In this document: positions 22,601 to 34,839 of the stretch, in pieces
Position numbering within the stretch: position 1 is the first letter of the stretch
Layout: every line of letters begins with the position of its first letter
Assembly: GCA_964036665.1 (NCBI GenBank)
Contig: OZ038530.1
Span: forward strand, 11,000,501-11,064,500
Source of the DNA: Gordius sp. MW1
Lineage: Eukaryota; Nematomorpha; Gordioida; Gordea; Gordiidae
DNA: 64,000 bases
Direction of reading: 5' to 3'
Notes under the pieces: model-generated
Told to the model about the DNA's origin: nothing
The model's input: only the letters and a program-made list of their open reading frames with translations
Databases searched by the model: none
Translations under genes and position numbers: made by a program

Positions 22601-25600
22601 ATCGGAGAACAAGCTATAGCGTTTTCGCATTTTAAGTGCTCGACACTCGGTCCAACGCATACACCTCCAAACTTTGGTAAGGGCCTATCGCATTTTCGAT
22701 AACGAGATTTTAGGCCATCCCCGCAAGTAACAGAACAAGGACCCCAATCTTCCCATTCGCTATAGTTGCCGTTTACTATATAAGGTTAATTTATAATTTT
22801 TATAAAAAAACTGATGTTAAGTTATAGCTTGGAAATTAAAATTTAGAATAATAACCGGATATATTATTAATGTTAATTAAATAAATAGTTATTTAATTTT
22901 AACAAAACCAAGCACAAAAATTAGCAACGATGACCAAAATAGCTACAAATTTGTCGTCTTTAATTCAATAATTACTCAGGGGTTCGATACATGGAAAAAG
23001 TATAGTTTTCTTAATTTTTATAACCATGTTTAGCAATATTGATTATACTTGGGCAAGGGTGCGTATTGCAATATTGCATTTGTCGCGTTTCTCCGTTAGA
23101 CAAAACGCCGTGAAGATTCACCTGGAATCTTACTCTAGTTCTGACTCCTACGTTGCATTCCTTACTACATTTGGACCATAACGACCACTTTAAATCGTTT
23201 AACCCATAACAAGTATATATGTTAATTATATATGGTTTAAATAATGCATAAATTATGTCATAAAATTTCGATCGTTATAATTTATAAATTGCATAGCAAT
23301 TAATACTTGGGTGTAGATTTGCCCATCATCAGTTAGGTTTTTATACAGAGTTCCTAACTCAATATCAGTATCATCTCCTTCAGGAGCAAGGTCGTATAAA
23401 TTACTGGAGTTTGAGTTAATTCCTTGAAAACACCTGTTAAACACAAAAAATTTAATTTAGACAAAAATACTATTTAATCGTTATTTAATTATATTACGCC
23501 AAATTTATTCATTGTTTTTCCTCAATTTAGCTTATAATCATACTGAAATGGGAATGACAAATATCTTAAAACAAGAAATAGACGATGTAACAGTTTTTAT
23601 GGCTGTTGACGAAGTCGAACTAAGGAAACATGTAAATAAAATATTTTTGAAATCAAAAGGTAAAAATCATTTATCTTTTTTGCTTTAAATTTGAGCACAC
23701 TTTATGGTGAAGAAAATGTATAAACTATGTAGATGTCTAGTTCTTAGGAAATTAAAAGCATGTCGCCAAAATTGAATACTCTTGTTTATTTAGCTAATTA
23801 TATCTAAATTTCTACTTATTTTTATGAGGTATATTTAATTCGGCAAAAACGGACCAGAAAAAGATTTAAAGAAAATACATGCTAATTATTATTGAACAGC
23901 TTAAAATTTTATTTATTAATGACATCTACACAAAAAATAGGATATATGAACTAAGACTTGCATGCTCGAAAATAAAACTGTTAAAGATGCTTTTCGCTTT
24001 ATAAATCAATATGATCATATACCTTTACCGTATGATTAAAAAAGGGATAATATTTGCTTTGCACTCAGTACGCTAAATTTGTATTATATACCCATTATAA
24101 CCTACCTTGCTTCTACCTCTTTTGGTAGTGGACACGGTTCGTACTGCAGTAATTCGGTGTCCGTATATATACACGTGCTATTGGGTATATTGTGGGCGCA
24201 TTCCCGCGTACGATAACGATAACCCGAGCTTTGTAAGGTTGCTAAGGGCACGTTAGGTGATTCAAAGACAGCCAATGACAATGGCTGCACCATCCCGCAC
24301 TCCATATTATTCCAACATCCCTTCCATTCTGACCATTGCGTAAAATAACCCGTGGCATTATGAGCCACATTCGTGAGAACGCAGCGCCCGCTTATGAGGT
24401 CGGCTTGATTGCCTACGCATAACATACTTTCAACTTCCTTTTGCTTCTCGTCCTTATCAATAGATTCAAGTGTATCTAAGTTTGGATTTACAAAGCAATC
24501 AGCACCTCCTTGTGGATAAGGCTGATTGCACCGCCTCAGCCTATACGTTCGACCAACTCCACATTTAGCGCTACAATGTGTTTTGTCCCAGGCACCCCAT
24601 TTTCCCCAACCACCTTTAACTAAAATTTAACATTTTAGATTACATATAAGCCAACATAGTATTTTAAATTTTTTAAAAGAACCTTTGCAAAATCCACCAA
24701 AGCACGGCTTAACTCTTTTAATCTTATCGACGTACGTTTTGCCACCTATGTTGCAAGCTAATGTATTGCTTGGTAAGCCACCACCTTCTAAATTTTCGGG
24801 ATAAATACAGGTGCGGTAAGAGTGCTGATGTCCGTGACTTCCACATTCTGCCTGGCATTTTGACCAATTCGACCAGTGTGATAAAAATGGGGATTCTATA
24901 AATATAATACAATTTATTATTAAAATTTTCAAACATCACAAAAAGGATTTGAACAACATTTTTTCAGTAAACTGCAAGTTATGAAGCGAAATCTTTAAAA
25001 AAAACACTTGAACTTTATTGTTTTAATAGAAATAGTAGGTCTACTTAATTGATTGATACAATTTTCTCCAAGACACTCTTCAGTTTCCATGGAATCCCCA
25101 ATGCAATTTGGTTGACCTATAGCAAATCTACACGCTCTTATCCTTGTCCTAATTCCAACGCCACATGACACACTACAATGCGACCAAGAGTTCCAAGGCT
25201 CCCAACCAGAACTTTCTGATAAATTGAAGATCGAAAGAATATAATTTAAATATTAATTGTAGCTGTGTTTAAACTTAAAAATTGGCGAAAATAGCGCTAG
25301 CAATGACCATTTAAATTAAGATGTTTTTTAAGATAGAGCATAATCTAACAGTTTTTTCCTTTATATTCTGCTCTAAAATATTGTATTTTAAGGAAAAGTT
25401 TCACAAAAAATAGACTTTAAGCATGATCCAATAACGTTCAAAAATAATGACATGGCTAGCATGTGATAATATAATTTTAGAGTTTTTACCAAAGCATCCA
25501 CGATGTTTCCTCAAACACATAGTCAATCTCCAATATTTTTGAGTAGCATATAAATTCTTTAATATATTTTGCACGACATCAAAAGGACAGCGTTTGTTTA

Positions 25601-27737
25601 AACAAATTTCGACTAAACTTGTGTGGTTCTTATTTATTGATACCATAAAATCCTTTTCATCCGGTGTAAGCAAACTCCAAGATAAGAGAAGGGAATCTTA
25701 TTATTGTAAAAATACATTGGAGTAGACAGTGAATGATTTATACTTTATTTTACATATTATGCAAGACATCAATGTTGAATATAGAGTCTTGCAAAGTTCA
25801 TTGGTAGAAAAATTTCATTTATTATAAAAAAACTAAATAGAATATAAAAAATTATAACTTAAAGCTACAAGCCAAGAGCGTTCATATTTGTAAAATATAT
25901 GAATTTAAAACACACCCTTTAGTATAGAACTGCACGGGCGACGTTTTTAAAATGCTTTCGGGTCGGGTCGGGTTCGGGTCTAAAATTTGAAAATAATTTT
26001 GGGTCGGGTCGGGTCCGGGTAGAAAATTTGGAAATGCTTTCAGGTCGGGTCAAATTTATAGAGTCGGGTCCAAGGTTTATACATTGTAAAAAACACGCGA
26101 GACCTATTTTTTAATTGCTAGCAAAGAGTGATTTGAATTTCGAAAACAACTAATTTGGATCATTCATTCATTTAATTCTCTTCCTCTTTTTTTAAATTTT
26201 AAAACTCCGAACTCTGAAGTGCTAGCTAAATCCCATCACTAATTCAAACTAATAAATTATTCCTGTTTTCAATTTCACTATTAAAAGGTAAATTATTTCA
26301 ATAAAATTTTAAATTTTTTTAGTGTTACCGTGAAGTTTTAGCTAACCCTCATCGTTAATTTAAATTACATTTAATACATATTCAAAAGCCAACTTAAAAG
26401 TAAGTTATAATTTTATAAATGTTTCATTTGCAAATTTATAATTATATAAAAAATTTTTTTTATAATTACCCATAATTATTTTGAAGTTTCATATCAAATG
26501 AATATCTTAAATTGCACTTCAAACTTAAAACATTTGAACAGTCACTATAAATTCATCATATTTACTATGTTGATTAATCAGCTATACAATAAGGGTTTCA
26601 TAATAACAATAAATGGATGTAAAATAGTTGTCTCAAGTCTATAACATATGAACAGTTTACTTGATATTAGGAAACTAAATATAGATAAATAAATATGAGT
26701 TTTTTTTCATCATCCCCTTTAAAGAATACAAATCATCATGGCTTTTATTTGTCGATTTAATTTTACACACAGCAATTTTCGCGCTCGAAGTAATTTGTTT
26801 TAATAATTTTTTGGGTTCGGGTTGAAGTTTTTAAAATGCTTTCGGGTCGGGTTCGGGTAGAAAATTTGAAAATGATTTCGGGTCGGGTCCGGGTAGAAAG
26901 TTAGAAAATGATTTTGGGTCGGGTTCGGGTTGAAAAAAAGGGGCTTTGCAGTTCTCTACCCTTTAGGAAATTTTTTATATACCTTTGTGCATGAGTAATC
27001 TACCGATCTATTATGCGAAATCAAATCAAAGCTTATATTTCACTGTTCTACTCAAGTTCTGCTAGGGCATAAGGCCGCTACTAAATCTTCTAACTGGATT
27101 AAATTGCGCAAATTACATTCATACAATAAGTGTATAATTGAAAAATATTAACGGATTTACTTTCACTAGCTTCCCGGCATTTACTCCAACATTTGGATTG
27201 TTCCTTACCATTACCTACGCAGTATAACCCGTTATTTTGAGGCCGTGGGTTCTCACATTTCCTATGACGCCATTTTACACCCATACCACAATAGCTGTTG
27301 CAATGAGACCAATCGCTCCAAGGTGACCATTGTCCGTTGTCTGTAAACGATACATTACTTTAAAGAAGGCATTAAATACTTGGACAAGTCGAATTTGTTT
27401 TCAAGCATAAATACAACGTGTAGAAATAATCCTATAAGTAGTTAATTTTGTACAAAAAAAAATTTTACACCTGTATTTTAAAAAGGAGCGGAGAAGCGTT
27501 CCAATTTAGTGCCTTTATTTCATCCTTGGAACATGTGTAATTGAATTGAGTACAGCGCTTTGCAAAAAAAGTTCTTGAGTTTGGAGTCAAATGGAATAAT
27601 TCGCTATGCATTGCCGGAAAATTTTCTAAAACATTTAATGTCATTTGGGATTGGTTAATAATAATATTGACTCGACTTATTAAGATATATACTCCTAAAA
27701 TATAGTGAATTTTTTTGTCATACACGTTAACAAACAT
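13660..27737 (-). CDS. Multi-TSP1, laminin G, Ig-domain single-pass membrane protein
   Basis: Nineteen predicted exons (minus): 27469-27737, 27161-27357, 25490-25696, 25045-25215, 24683-24895, 24106-24619, 23307-23433, 23049-23187, 22593-22775, 22077-22232, 20955-21381, 17553-17875, 16940-17101, 16646-16792, 16352-16516, 15902-16095, 15319-15538, 14842-15032, 13660-13938. All junctions are GT-AG and in phase, giving 1427 aa. Exon 1 has a hydrophobic leader (HYILGVYILI). About nine TSP1 repeats follow (e.g. WSPWSDWSHCNSYCGMG, WEPWNSWSHCSVSCGVG, WEDWGPCSVTCGDG). Exons 11-13 encode a laminin G domain (GLLFYR ... WHSVSIYV ... YKGLIDNLRVN). Exons 14-17 encode a second (FQIIIYFEDIKQRIILY ... WYMVDFTIEG ... 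IYLGGVP ... NFIGMIQSVLLN). Exons 18-19 give an Ig fold (ITLTCDW, VTWYKRD, HEGVYICV), then one membrane helix (FLFIIILLILILLMTVLMAC) and a 6-8-residue tail. The role is probably adhesion or matrix binding at the surface. The exact orthologue is not recognised. Exon 15 edges are least certain. Confidence 0.85.
13977..14135. mobile_element. Palindromic MITE, copy 3 (intronic)
   Basis: Ends CAAGGGCGTAGCCAAGG and GCTGGCTACGCCCAT with matching G-run and C-run arms. Flanks CATATATT and CACATATT are close to an 8-bp duplication. It lies just upstream of the last exon of the TSP1/LamG gene. Confidence 0.7.
15605..15655 (+). repeat. MITE left-arm fragment with long G run
   Basis: CATGGGCGTACCCAGG, then TTTTGAATTA and a run of about 17 G. 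Only one arm of the palindromic family is present. It lies in an intron of the TSP1/LamG gene. Confidence 0.5.
18003..19197. mobile_element. hAT-like non-autonomous element 1 (GGGCGGG subterminal arrays)
   Basis: Ends TAGAGATCTGCATGGGC and CCCTTGCAGATTTCTA form imperfect inverted repeats. Flanks ATTCCGAG (17995-18002) and ATTCCGAA (19198-19205) match 7/8 as an 8-bp target duplication. The first 130 and last 220 bases carry short GC-rich repeats (GGACGGGC, GGGCGGG); the middle is AT-rich and non-coding. It lies in the 3.1-kb intron between exons 11 and 12 of the TSP1/LamG gene. Confidence 0.85.
19670..20646. mobile_element. hAT-like non-autonomous element 2 (CCCGACCCG arrays)
   Basis: Ends TAGAGCCCAAG and GGGGGCTCTA with perfect 8-bp duplications GTGCTGTG at 19662-19669 and 20647-20654. 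Subterminal arrays of CCCGAACCCGACCCGAAAG occupy about 200 bases on the left and 70 on the right. No coding frame is present. It sits in the same intron as element 1. Confidence 0.92.
23531..23659 (+). CDS. Possible antisense exon nested in an intron (uncertain)
   Basis: On the plus strand, between exons of the minus-strand TSP1 gene, an acceptor-like TTTTTCCTCAATTTAG precedes 129 bases open in one frame. The translation looks protein-like (TEMGMTNILKQEIDDVTVFM, then AVDEVELRKHVNKIFLKSK) and is followed by a donor GTAAAA. The phase is 1 on both sides. No partner exons and no family were recognised. It could be an exon of a nested gene, a decayed insert, or chance. Confidence 0.25.
25923..26958. 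mobile_element. hAT-like non-autonomous element 3 (GGGTCGGGTTCGGGT arrays)
   Basis: Ends TATAGAACTGCACGGGC and GGGCTTTGCAGTTCTCTA. Perfect 8-bp duplications CCCTTTAG lie at 25915-25922 and 26959-26966. GGGTCGGGTTCGGG arrays occupy 25955-26070 and 26815-26935. It is non-coding. It lies between exons 2 and 3 of the TSP1/LamG gene. Confidence 0.92.
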
Positions 27738-27985
27738 TATAAATAGGCTTTCAAATTAATATATTAATATTATAGAATGCTTTGGTTTTCTATTTCTACC
27801 AAGCGACGAAAATAAAATTTTTGTGCGGCAATTGTTTTTAAATAAAAAGTTAAATAAAAGCAGGTTTATAAATTTTAATAATTAAATGCATGCAAGCTTA
27901 GTAATGGTTAGAATTACAGTTACAACCATATTTTTTCTTCAAAATGTTTGAAGAATCATTTATAATGGTAAGTTAAAAATGTATG

Positions 27986-28157
27986 TGTAATGTATGCAAA
28001 TACTATCTTGACCTTGAGCGTTCGAATTGAAATGTAATGTCAATTGATTGTTAATTGGTTGTAAATTGAATGTCTATTTAAACGTGTTATTGTAATTACC
28101 ATCAGTCACCTTTTGTTTTGTTTCTTATATGTTACCTAATAAACCGGATATTCTATA
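27986..28157 (+). repeat. 5' LTR of the gypsy element
   Basis: Starts TGTAATGTATGCAAATACT and ends GGATATTCTATA. It includes an AATAAA-type signal (CTAATAAACCGG) near its 3' end. It lies 248 bases upstream of the TSP1/LamG gene start and in opposite orientation to it, so LTR promoter activity could affect that gene; this is inference only. Confidence 0.93.
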
Positions 28158-28262
28158 ATGGCGACGAGACCTTAGAACCCTTGGACCTTAAACTCAACCT
28201 CGTTTAGAAGACGCTCCCTACCTCGCTCAACTTAAAGAATTTATTATCCATATTATTTTCAG

Positions 28263-31200
28263 ATGGTCATCAAACCGGAGACGAATTTTTCTTGCGATTA
28301 CTCAAAGGAATTGAAGGATTCCATTCTGTATGATCCAAGTAATTCTATTGATGACTATTTATTTAATATCGAGCTCTTATTCAAGTTGAGAGACATCACG
28401 GGAGAAAGGCGAAAAACATTGTTACTCACTTACGTGGGCCTTAACACTTTAACAAAATTAAGGGACTTTTTATATCCAAAATTAGTAGACAAGACTAATT
28501 ACGGTGAGATAATTAATGCCCTTAGGAGTATATTCGCCAATAAGTTTTCTATTTATCATCATAGAGAACAATTTTATAAGGCAATTAGAAATAACGAAAG
28601 TATTATTTAATTTAGTAATCGTTTGAAATTTCTTTTGAAAAACTGTAAATTTGAAAATAATCTAGACGAGGTATTAAAGGATATATTTGTCCTAGGATGT
28701 AACTTACCAAGGCTTAACATTGAGTTAAGAGCTAAGTATCCGAGTGGTAACATAAGTTTCGAAAAAACAGTTAATCTAGCATTGGCGTTAGATTCGGTAG
28801 AACATGAAACATCGGGGGCTGTTGAAGTAAACAAGGTTAAGCAGTCGTTTAATAACTTCAACAATAGAGATGTACATTTTTCTAAATTTAGCACACTTAG
28901 GAAAAAGCCACCCCCTAAATGTTATCGGTGTGGGAAACCAAACCATTTAGCAAAAAATTGTAGAACGGTGATGAATACGTTATCAGCCATCAACCACGAC
29001 TTCGATCAGCACACCAAAGTTCACAACAACGTACGAATTAACGATGTGCCCTATGAAATGATCTTCGATACGGGTGCAGCATGTAGCGTCATTGATGAAA
29101 TAACGTGGTCTCGAATCGGCAAGCCTAAACTTTGCCAAGCTCCGAAGATATACGGCAATGGTAGAACGGCTATTTCAACACTTGGTAAAACCAAAGTGAA
29201 GGTGGACGTTGGTGGTGTGACAAAGTATTTAGATATTTATGTCATCAAAGGTAAAGGTTCAGCAATATTCGGTATGCCATTTATCTCAAAATTTAACTTA
29301 ACTTTACCAAAGTTGGTTTGCCTAAATTCTATTATTGAAATACCTTCAAATGTACATGCAATTATAAAACAATTTCCCCACGTCTTTTGCGAAAAATTAG
29401 GAAAAGTAAAAGATTTCAAAGTGACGCTCGAAATCAATGATAACGCGATGCCAAAAATGTTTGCAGCAAGAAGAGTACCGTTTCCACTACGACAAGCTGT
29501 AGAAGATGAACTACAACGGCTACTTAACGAAGACGTCATTGAAAAAGTTAATCCTACTTTAACGCCGATTAAATGGGCTACGCCAACGGTAAATGTTAAG
29601 AAGAAAGCAGGGCAGGTGCGTATATGTGGTGATTTTCGTTTAACCATAGTTCAACACTTGGCTAAAGATCAGGATATTTTACCGACTTTCAGTGACGTGG
29701 CCGAAAGAATAGCCGGAGGTAAAATTTTTTCTATCATTGATCTCAAGGATGCCTTTTTACAGCTTGAACTTGATGAGAAATCAAGGAAATATTTAAACAT
29801 ATCAACGCATATAGGATATATAAGAGATTACCGTTTGGGCTTACAACAGCGCCGATTATCTTTCATAGGTTTATGAGACAATTGGTTAATAACATACCCG
29901 GGGTGAGCGTCGATGTTATAATTAACGGTAAAAACGAAAAGGATCACTTATACAAATTAGTAACAGTATTAAATCTCTTTCAAACTGTTGGTTTAACAAC
30001 ATCTCAAACAAAAATGCAACTATTTAAAAAGTCTGTCAAATACTTAGGACATATAATTAATAGTGAAGGTATAACAGCGAGTGAGGATAAGGTTCTAAAG
30101 ATTAAAAGTTTTAAAACATCAGAAAACAAAAAGGAACTTCGTTCTTTCCTTGGGTTGGTAAACTATTTAGAAACTTTTATCCCCAAACTTCAGATAAATT
30201 GCGCTCCTTTATACAAATTAACTTCCATAAATACAAAATGGGTATGGGGCGACTTAGAAAAATTAACTTTTGAAAAAGTTAAAACTATAATTTCTAACAG
30301 AAAAACTATAGTGCCATATCAAAAAGAATTGCCTATCATAATTTCAATCGACGCGTCAGATTTAGGTCTAGGAGCAGTTATAGCGCATAAGTTTTCCTCA
30401 GGCCTAGAAAAACCTATTGCCTACGCCTCTCGTTCCCTAAATCCCGCTGAGAAAAATTACTCTGTCATCGACAGAGAGGCATCGGCAGCAATTTATGCGA
30501 TAAATAAATTCCATCAGTATATTTATGGTCGTAAATTCACAATTCAGACAGATCACCACCCTCTTATAAATATTTTTGGGACAACCCGGGATCTTAGTAA
30601 AATAACCAATAATAGGTTACTAAGATGGGCAATTAAATTACTTCAATATGATTATGATATAAAATACATCCCAGGGAAATCTAATCAATGTGCTGATGCA
30701 CTTTCTCGGTTATGCCCAAAGGATTCACCTCATAATTTAAACATATATAATGATATACGAAGAATTAAATTACAATTAATCGATGACTTGACTTTGAATA
30801 CAAAAAATATTGTAGAGGAAACAATAAAAGATAATGTACTAAAAGAAGTTATAGAGCAACTTAAAAATAGATGGCAAGGCTCTTCAAATAACGATAACGT
30901 ACGAAAATACTTGCAATTAAGAAATTACATTTCTTTCGAAAATAATCTTTTATTTTATAAAGATCGACTTATAATTCCGGAAAAATTAAGGCCAGATATT
31001 CTTAAAATTTTACCGGATGGTCATCCGGGAATCGTGGCTATGAAGTCATTAGGGAGATACTATGTGTACTGGTATAATATTGACGTAGCCATAGAAAAAT
31101 ACGTTACTACTTGTAAACATTGCCAAGAAGAACGACCAAACATTAAAGAGGTACCCCTATACGCTTCGAACGTTCCTAACAAGCCTTGGGAACGGGTTCA

Positions 31201-31981
31201 CATAGATCTAGCGGAACCCATTAATAAGAAGTATTGGTTAGTTTGCATTGATGCTTTTACAAAATGGCCCGAAGTAATGGTGCTGGGCGAGATAAACTCA
31301 ACAAAAATTATCCAAAATTTAAGGACAATATTTGCGCGTTTTGGGTTACCTAGATATATTGTCAGTGACAATGGTCCGCAATTTAAATCTACGGAATTTA
31401 GAATTTTTTGTAAAAACAATGGCATAGTTCAATTTATGGGACCGCCCTACCACCCCAAAACTAATGGTTTAGCCGAGAGATATATTAGAACTATTAAAAA
31501 TAAGTTCTATGCGAATAAAAAGTCGGGGGTTAATGACTCGTTAAACTTACTACAAGTATTAATGAGCATGCGTAGTAGTCAAAACGTGACTACAGGTATT
31601 AGCCCGGCTGAGGCGATGTTCAATCGCAGGATTCGTACGACGCTAGACCAGCTCAGAAGAACGACTCGCGACAAGGTTGAAGAATCGATCTGGAAACAAA
31701 AGTACTATAAAAACCGATGGACCCAAGAAAGATTCTTCGAACCCGAGCAGCAGGTGTGGGTACATAATGACACAAGTCCGGGATGGAGGGAAGGACTTGT
31801 AGAAGCACGAACAAGTTCGACTATGTATGACGTTAATATAGACGGAAATACAAGAAGGAAACACGGAGATCAGTTACGGGAAAGAACAACGATTGACCAA
31901 GGTGCGGTGTCCGAGCAAAACATTCTAGAACACAAAAGGGTATCCAAACCACCTGATCGATACAATGTAGGGCAACTTTAA
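28263..31981 (+). pseudogene. gag-pol polyprotein of the gypsy element, disrupted
   Basis: The frame opens at 28263. A TAA at 28608-28610 interrupts Gag in frame, and the same frame continues to 29876. Gag ends in a zinc knuckle (CYRCGKPNHLAKNC). Protease has FDTGAACSVID. RT runs through ATPTVNVKKKAGQVRICGDF and FSIIDLKDAFLQLEL, then a frameshift near 29840 moves the reading frame into the 29873-31981 frame. The normal two-Asp catalytic RT motif is not intact: only VSVDVIING is read where Y-x-D-D is expected. RNase H (SIDASDLGLGAV, TDHHPL, CADALSRL) and integrase (HIDLAEP, SDNGPQFKS, NGLAERY) look complete. Confidence 0.92.
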
Positions 31982-31993
31982 AAGGGGGAGTAA

Positions 31994-32169
31994 TGTAATG
32001 TATGCTAATACTATCTTGACCTTGAGCGTTCGAATTGAAATGTAATGTCAATTGATTGTTAATTAGTTGTAAATTGAATGTCTATTTAAACGTGTTATTG
32101 TAATTAATTACCATCAGTCACTTTTTGTTTTGTTTCTTATATGTTACCTAATAAACCGGATATTCTATA
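31994..32169 (+). repeat. 3' LTR of the gypsy element
   Basis: Same sequence as the 5' LTR except for about three base changes and a TAAT duplication near 32105. It is followed directly by the duplication GTATG. Confidence 0.93.
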
Positions 32170-32174
32170 GTATG

Positions 32175-33090
32175 AATTTATAAAAATGATTTAAATTATT
32201 CACTTAATTCTTAATGATATATGTACTATGTTACAAAAACATCCTGTACCAGTCGGTACTAGTTATTTTTAGAAAGCTGGAAAATATTAGAGATATAAGA
32301 GTTGCCTTAATTAAAACGCTTGCTATTATTTTAACATTCACTTATTGCGCCAATATTTTATATTCTACGGGAATAATGTCTAATTATTTCTATTAATCAG
32401 TCTAAGAAGTGGTCAAACTGATTTATGTAATATATTTAGTTAATTACTATTTAACAAGATGATAAATTTTCTTCTTTATAATAAATTTTGCAAAATTAGG
32501 AAATCACCCTAAATTTACACAGATCTATAGTTTATTTCCTCTCCTTTTAACATTTGATATCAGCGTTTAATTGTTGTTTTTTTAAAAGTCCAGACAAAGA
32601 ATTTATCCAAAAAAATACACCAAATAAAACTTAAAATCAATTGGCAAAATAACCTGAGTAAATGACAAACTATATCCAAAAACGACAAAATAGTTAACTG
32701 CTTATTGTTGAGAAATATATAAAAATAACTTTTATTATTAATTTTTTTGGGTGTGATTTAATATAAATTTAAAGATAACAAATTTATCACTTTGGGGATG
32801 ATGGACAATAAGATTGACCAAAATGATAAGTACAACAAGTCGCCTTTAATATCCATGATTAAAGTTTAAAGCCCATTTTTTTAACAAAAATAATTAATAA
32901 GTGTTTAATTAAAAAATATTTTAATATTTAAATCAACAAATTTCTTAACTAATCGTGACACATATTAATTTTTACATATATTAAACTTGAACAAAGTAAG
33001 AAACATAAAGTGTTTATGTATTGTTGTAGGATAACATTTTTTACCCTACACTAATAAATCTCCTTTAATTCATATATATTTTGATTTTTA
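32175..33090. other. AT-rich intergenic stretch, nothing recognised
   Basis: There is no reading frame with motifs, no tRNA and no repeat that I can match to other parts of the window. The frame at 32214-32396 is short, AT-rich and without context. Confidence 0.4.
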
Positions 33091-34080
33091 ATTGCTATGC
33101 ATTATGCAATTTATGGGCTCGTTTTTGGTTGTCCGTCCGTCGTCCGTCCGTCGTCCACCAAGTTATTGGCGCCAGCTTTGTGACCTGGAGGTGTCGGGTT
33201 CAAGCCAGGGAGGGGACGAATTTTTTTTTTAATTTTTTTAAATTAAATTAATATTTTGTTCTTGTTAATACTATTGATAATATGAATTTTTGACCGTCCG
33301 CTGGCTACTGACCAATGAAAAAAATGACCATTGGCCAAATAAATCGAAATTTTTAATTGCTATATGCAATTTATGGTATTTTTTCGTCTTTGAATATATG
33401 CCCTTCCCTACAAGAGCCTACGCCTCTACTGATATGGGTCCCTGGCCCTTTACCAAAGCCTATGCCTTTACTGATATGGGTCCCTGTGCGCCTTACCAAA
33501 CCCTATGCCTTTACTAATGTGGGTTCGAATCCCGGAGAGGGCAAAATTTTTTATTTATTTTTTAACATAAATTTATATATTGTTCTTGTTAATACCATTG
33601 ATAATATGGCTTTTTGGTCGTCCGCTGGCTACTGACCAATGAAAAAAATGACCATTGGCCAAAATGTGAATCGAAATTTTTTTTTTCGTTTTTGAATTGG
33701 TTAAGATTGATAATTTTAATTACCCCATGGCCTCTCCTACAAGAGCCTATGCCTATACTGATACGGGTCCCTGTGCCCCTTACCTAACCCTATGCCTTTA
33801 CTAATGTGGGTTCGAATCCCGGAGAGGGCAAAATTTTTATTTATTTATTAAATTAAATTAATATATTGTTCTTGTTAATACCCTTGATAATATGACTTTT
33901 TAACCGTGCCCTGACTACTGACCAATGGAAAAAAATGACCATTGGCCAAATTGTGAATCGAATTTTTTTTTCGTTTTTTTTGACTCGTATGTGTTTATAA
34001 ATCGTCTCTTGGTACTGACCAATAAAAAGAATGACCATTGGCCAAATCGTGATTTGAATTTTTTTTTCGTTTTTTTTCGT
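33091..34080 (+). repeat. Composite B-box repeat family, copy C
   Basis: Opens with ATTGCTATGC and ATGCAATTTATGGGCTCG. It carries at least three tandem units with GGCTACTGACCAATGAAAAA, ATGACCATTGGCCAAA, and GGTTCGAATCCCGGAGAGGG, plus an initial tRNA-like GTCGGGTTCAAGCC. It has no clear right end; it runs into TTTTTTTCG-rich DNA near 34080. Confidence 0.65.
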
Positions 34081-34539
34081 TTTTTTTCGTCTTTATTTGC
34101 GATTTATGCATTTATAGCTATGTTATATAATTTTAGTCATTTTAAGTAAAGTTTAAAATATAATTTTATCGGTTATTTTAATGAAATAAATATATTGCTT
34201 CTTACTATCATTTAAAACATTATTTAAAATTATTTATTACATGTGGTTTTATGGAGATAAAACGTGGTTTTGTAATTATCTTTATCTAATATCTAGGCTT
34301 ATAAAATTTAACACATAATTTGATGAAATAATGACTTTATAACATGCCAAATTTTTTAAATATGGTTGGGTTAAAAAAATATTAAATAAAATAACAATGA
34401 TTTTTTATAAGACACAAAAACTTTGAGGCAAAATTGTTGTATCATTGTTAGTTGAATTTCCATTTGTTTGCATATTGTTATACAATCCCCTTTCGTCACT
34501 CTAACTTCAATTATTATCAAGGGCATAGCTAGGAGGAAA

Positions 34540-34750
34540 CAGGGGCAATTGCCCCTTCTCCTTCTCATAATATATTTCTTATAAATTTAATAGAATATTA
34601 TTTTTTACTGAGCATTTAATTATTTTACTGTGCATTTGAATATTTTACTGTGCATTTGATTATTTTAATGTGCATTTGAATTTTCTACTGCGCGAAAATT
34701 TACTTTTTTACTTGGCACATTAATTTGTTCTCATAAATATACTTTAAAAG
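34540..34750 (+). repeat. Stray arm of the Mutator-like minisatellite
   Basis: About five units of the type TTTTACTGTGCATTTGAATA end in ACATTAATTTGTTCTCATAA. The same order (ACTGAGCATTTGAATATTCT repeats, then CAATAATTTGTTCTCAT) forms the right arm of the element at 57425-58690. I read this as an orphan arm of that family. Confidence 0.6.
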
Positions 34751-34839
34751 TCAACAGTGGAGTCAACTTATGCAATATCATGCATAGCTTCCAAAAAAAA
34801 TTGGCATCATTTTATAACACACCCGAACCCTATTCAGGT

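Larger units (their letters stand above)
27986..32169 (+). mobile_element. Ty3/gypsy LTR retrotransposon, recent but defective
   Basis: Two direct LTRs (172 and 176 bp) enclose gag-pol in one direction. Target duplications GTATG at 27981-27985 and 32170-32174 are perfect. The order is gag zinc knuckle, protease, RT, RNase H, integrase, which is the Ty3/gypsy order. A polypurine tract AAAGGGGGAG at 31981-31990 precedes the 3' LTR, and a primer-binding-site-like TGGCGACGAGACC follows the 5' LTR. The LTRs differ by only about three substitutions and one 4-base insertion, so the insertion is young, yet the coding region is broken in at least three places. Confidence 0.95.
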
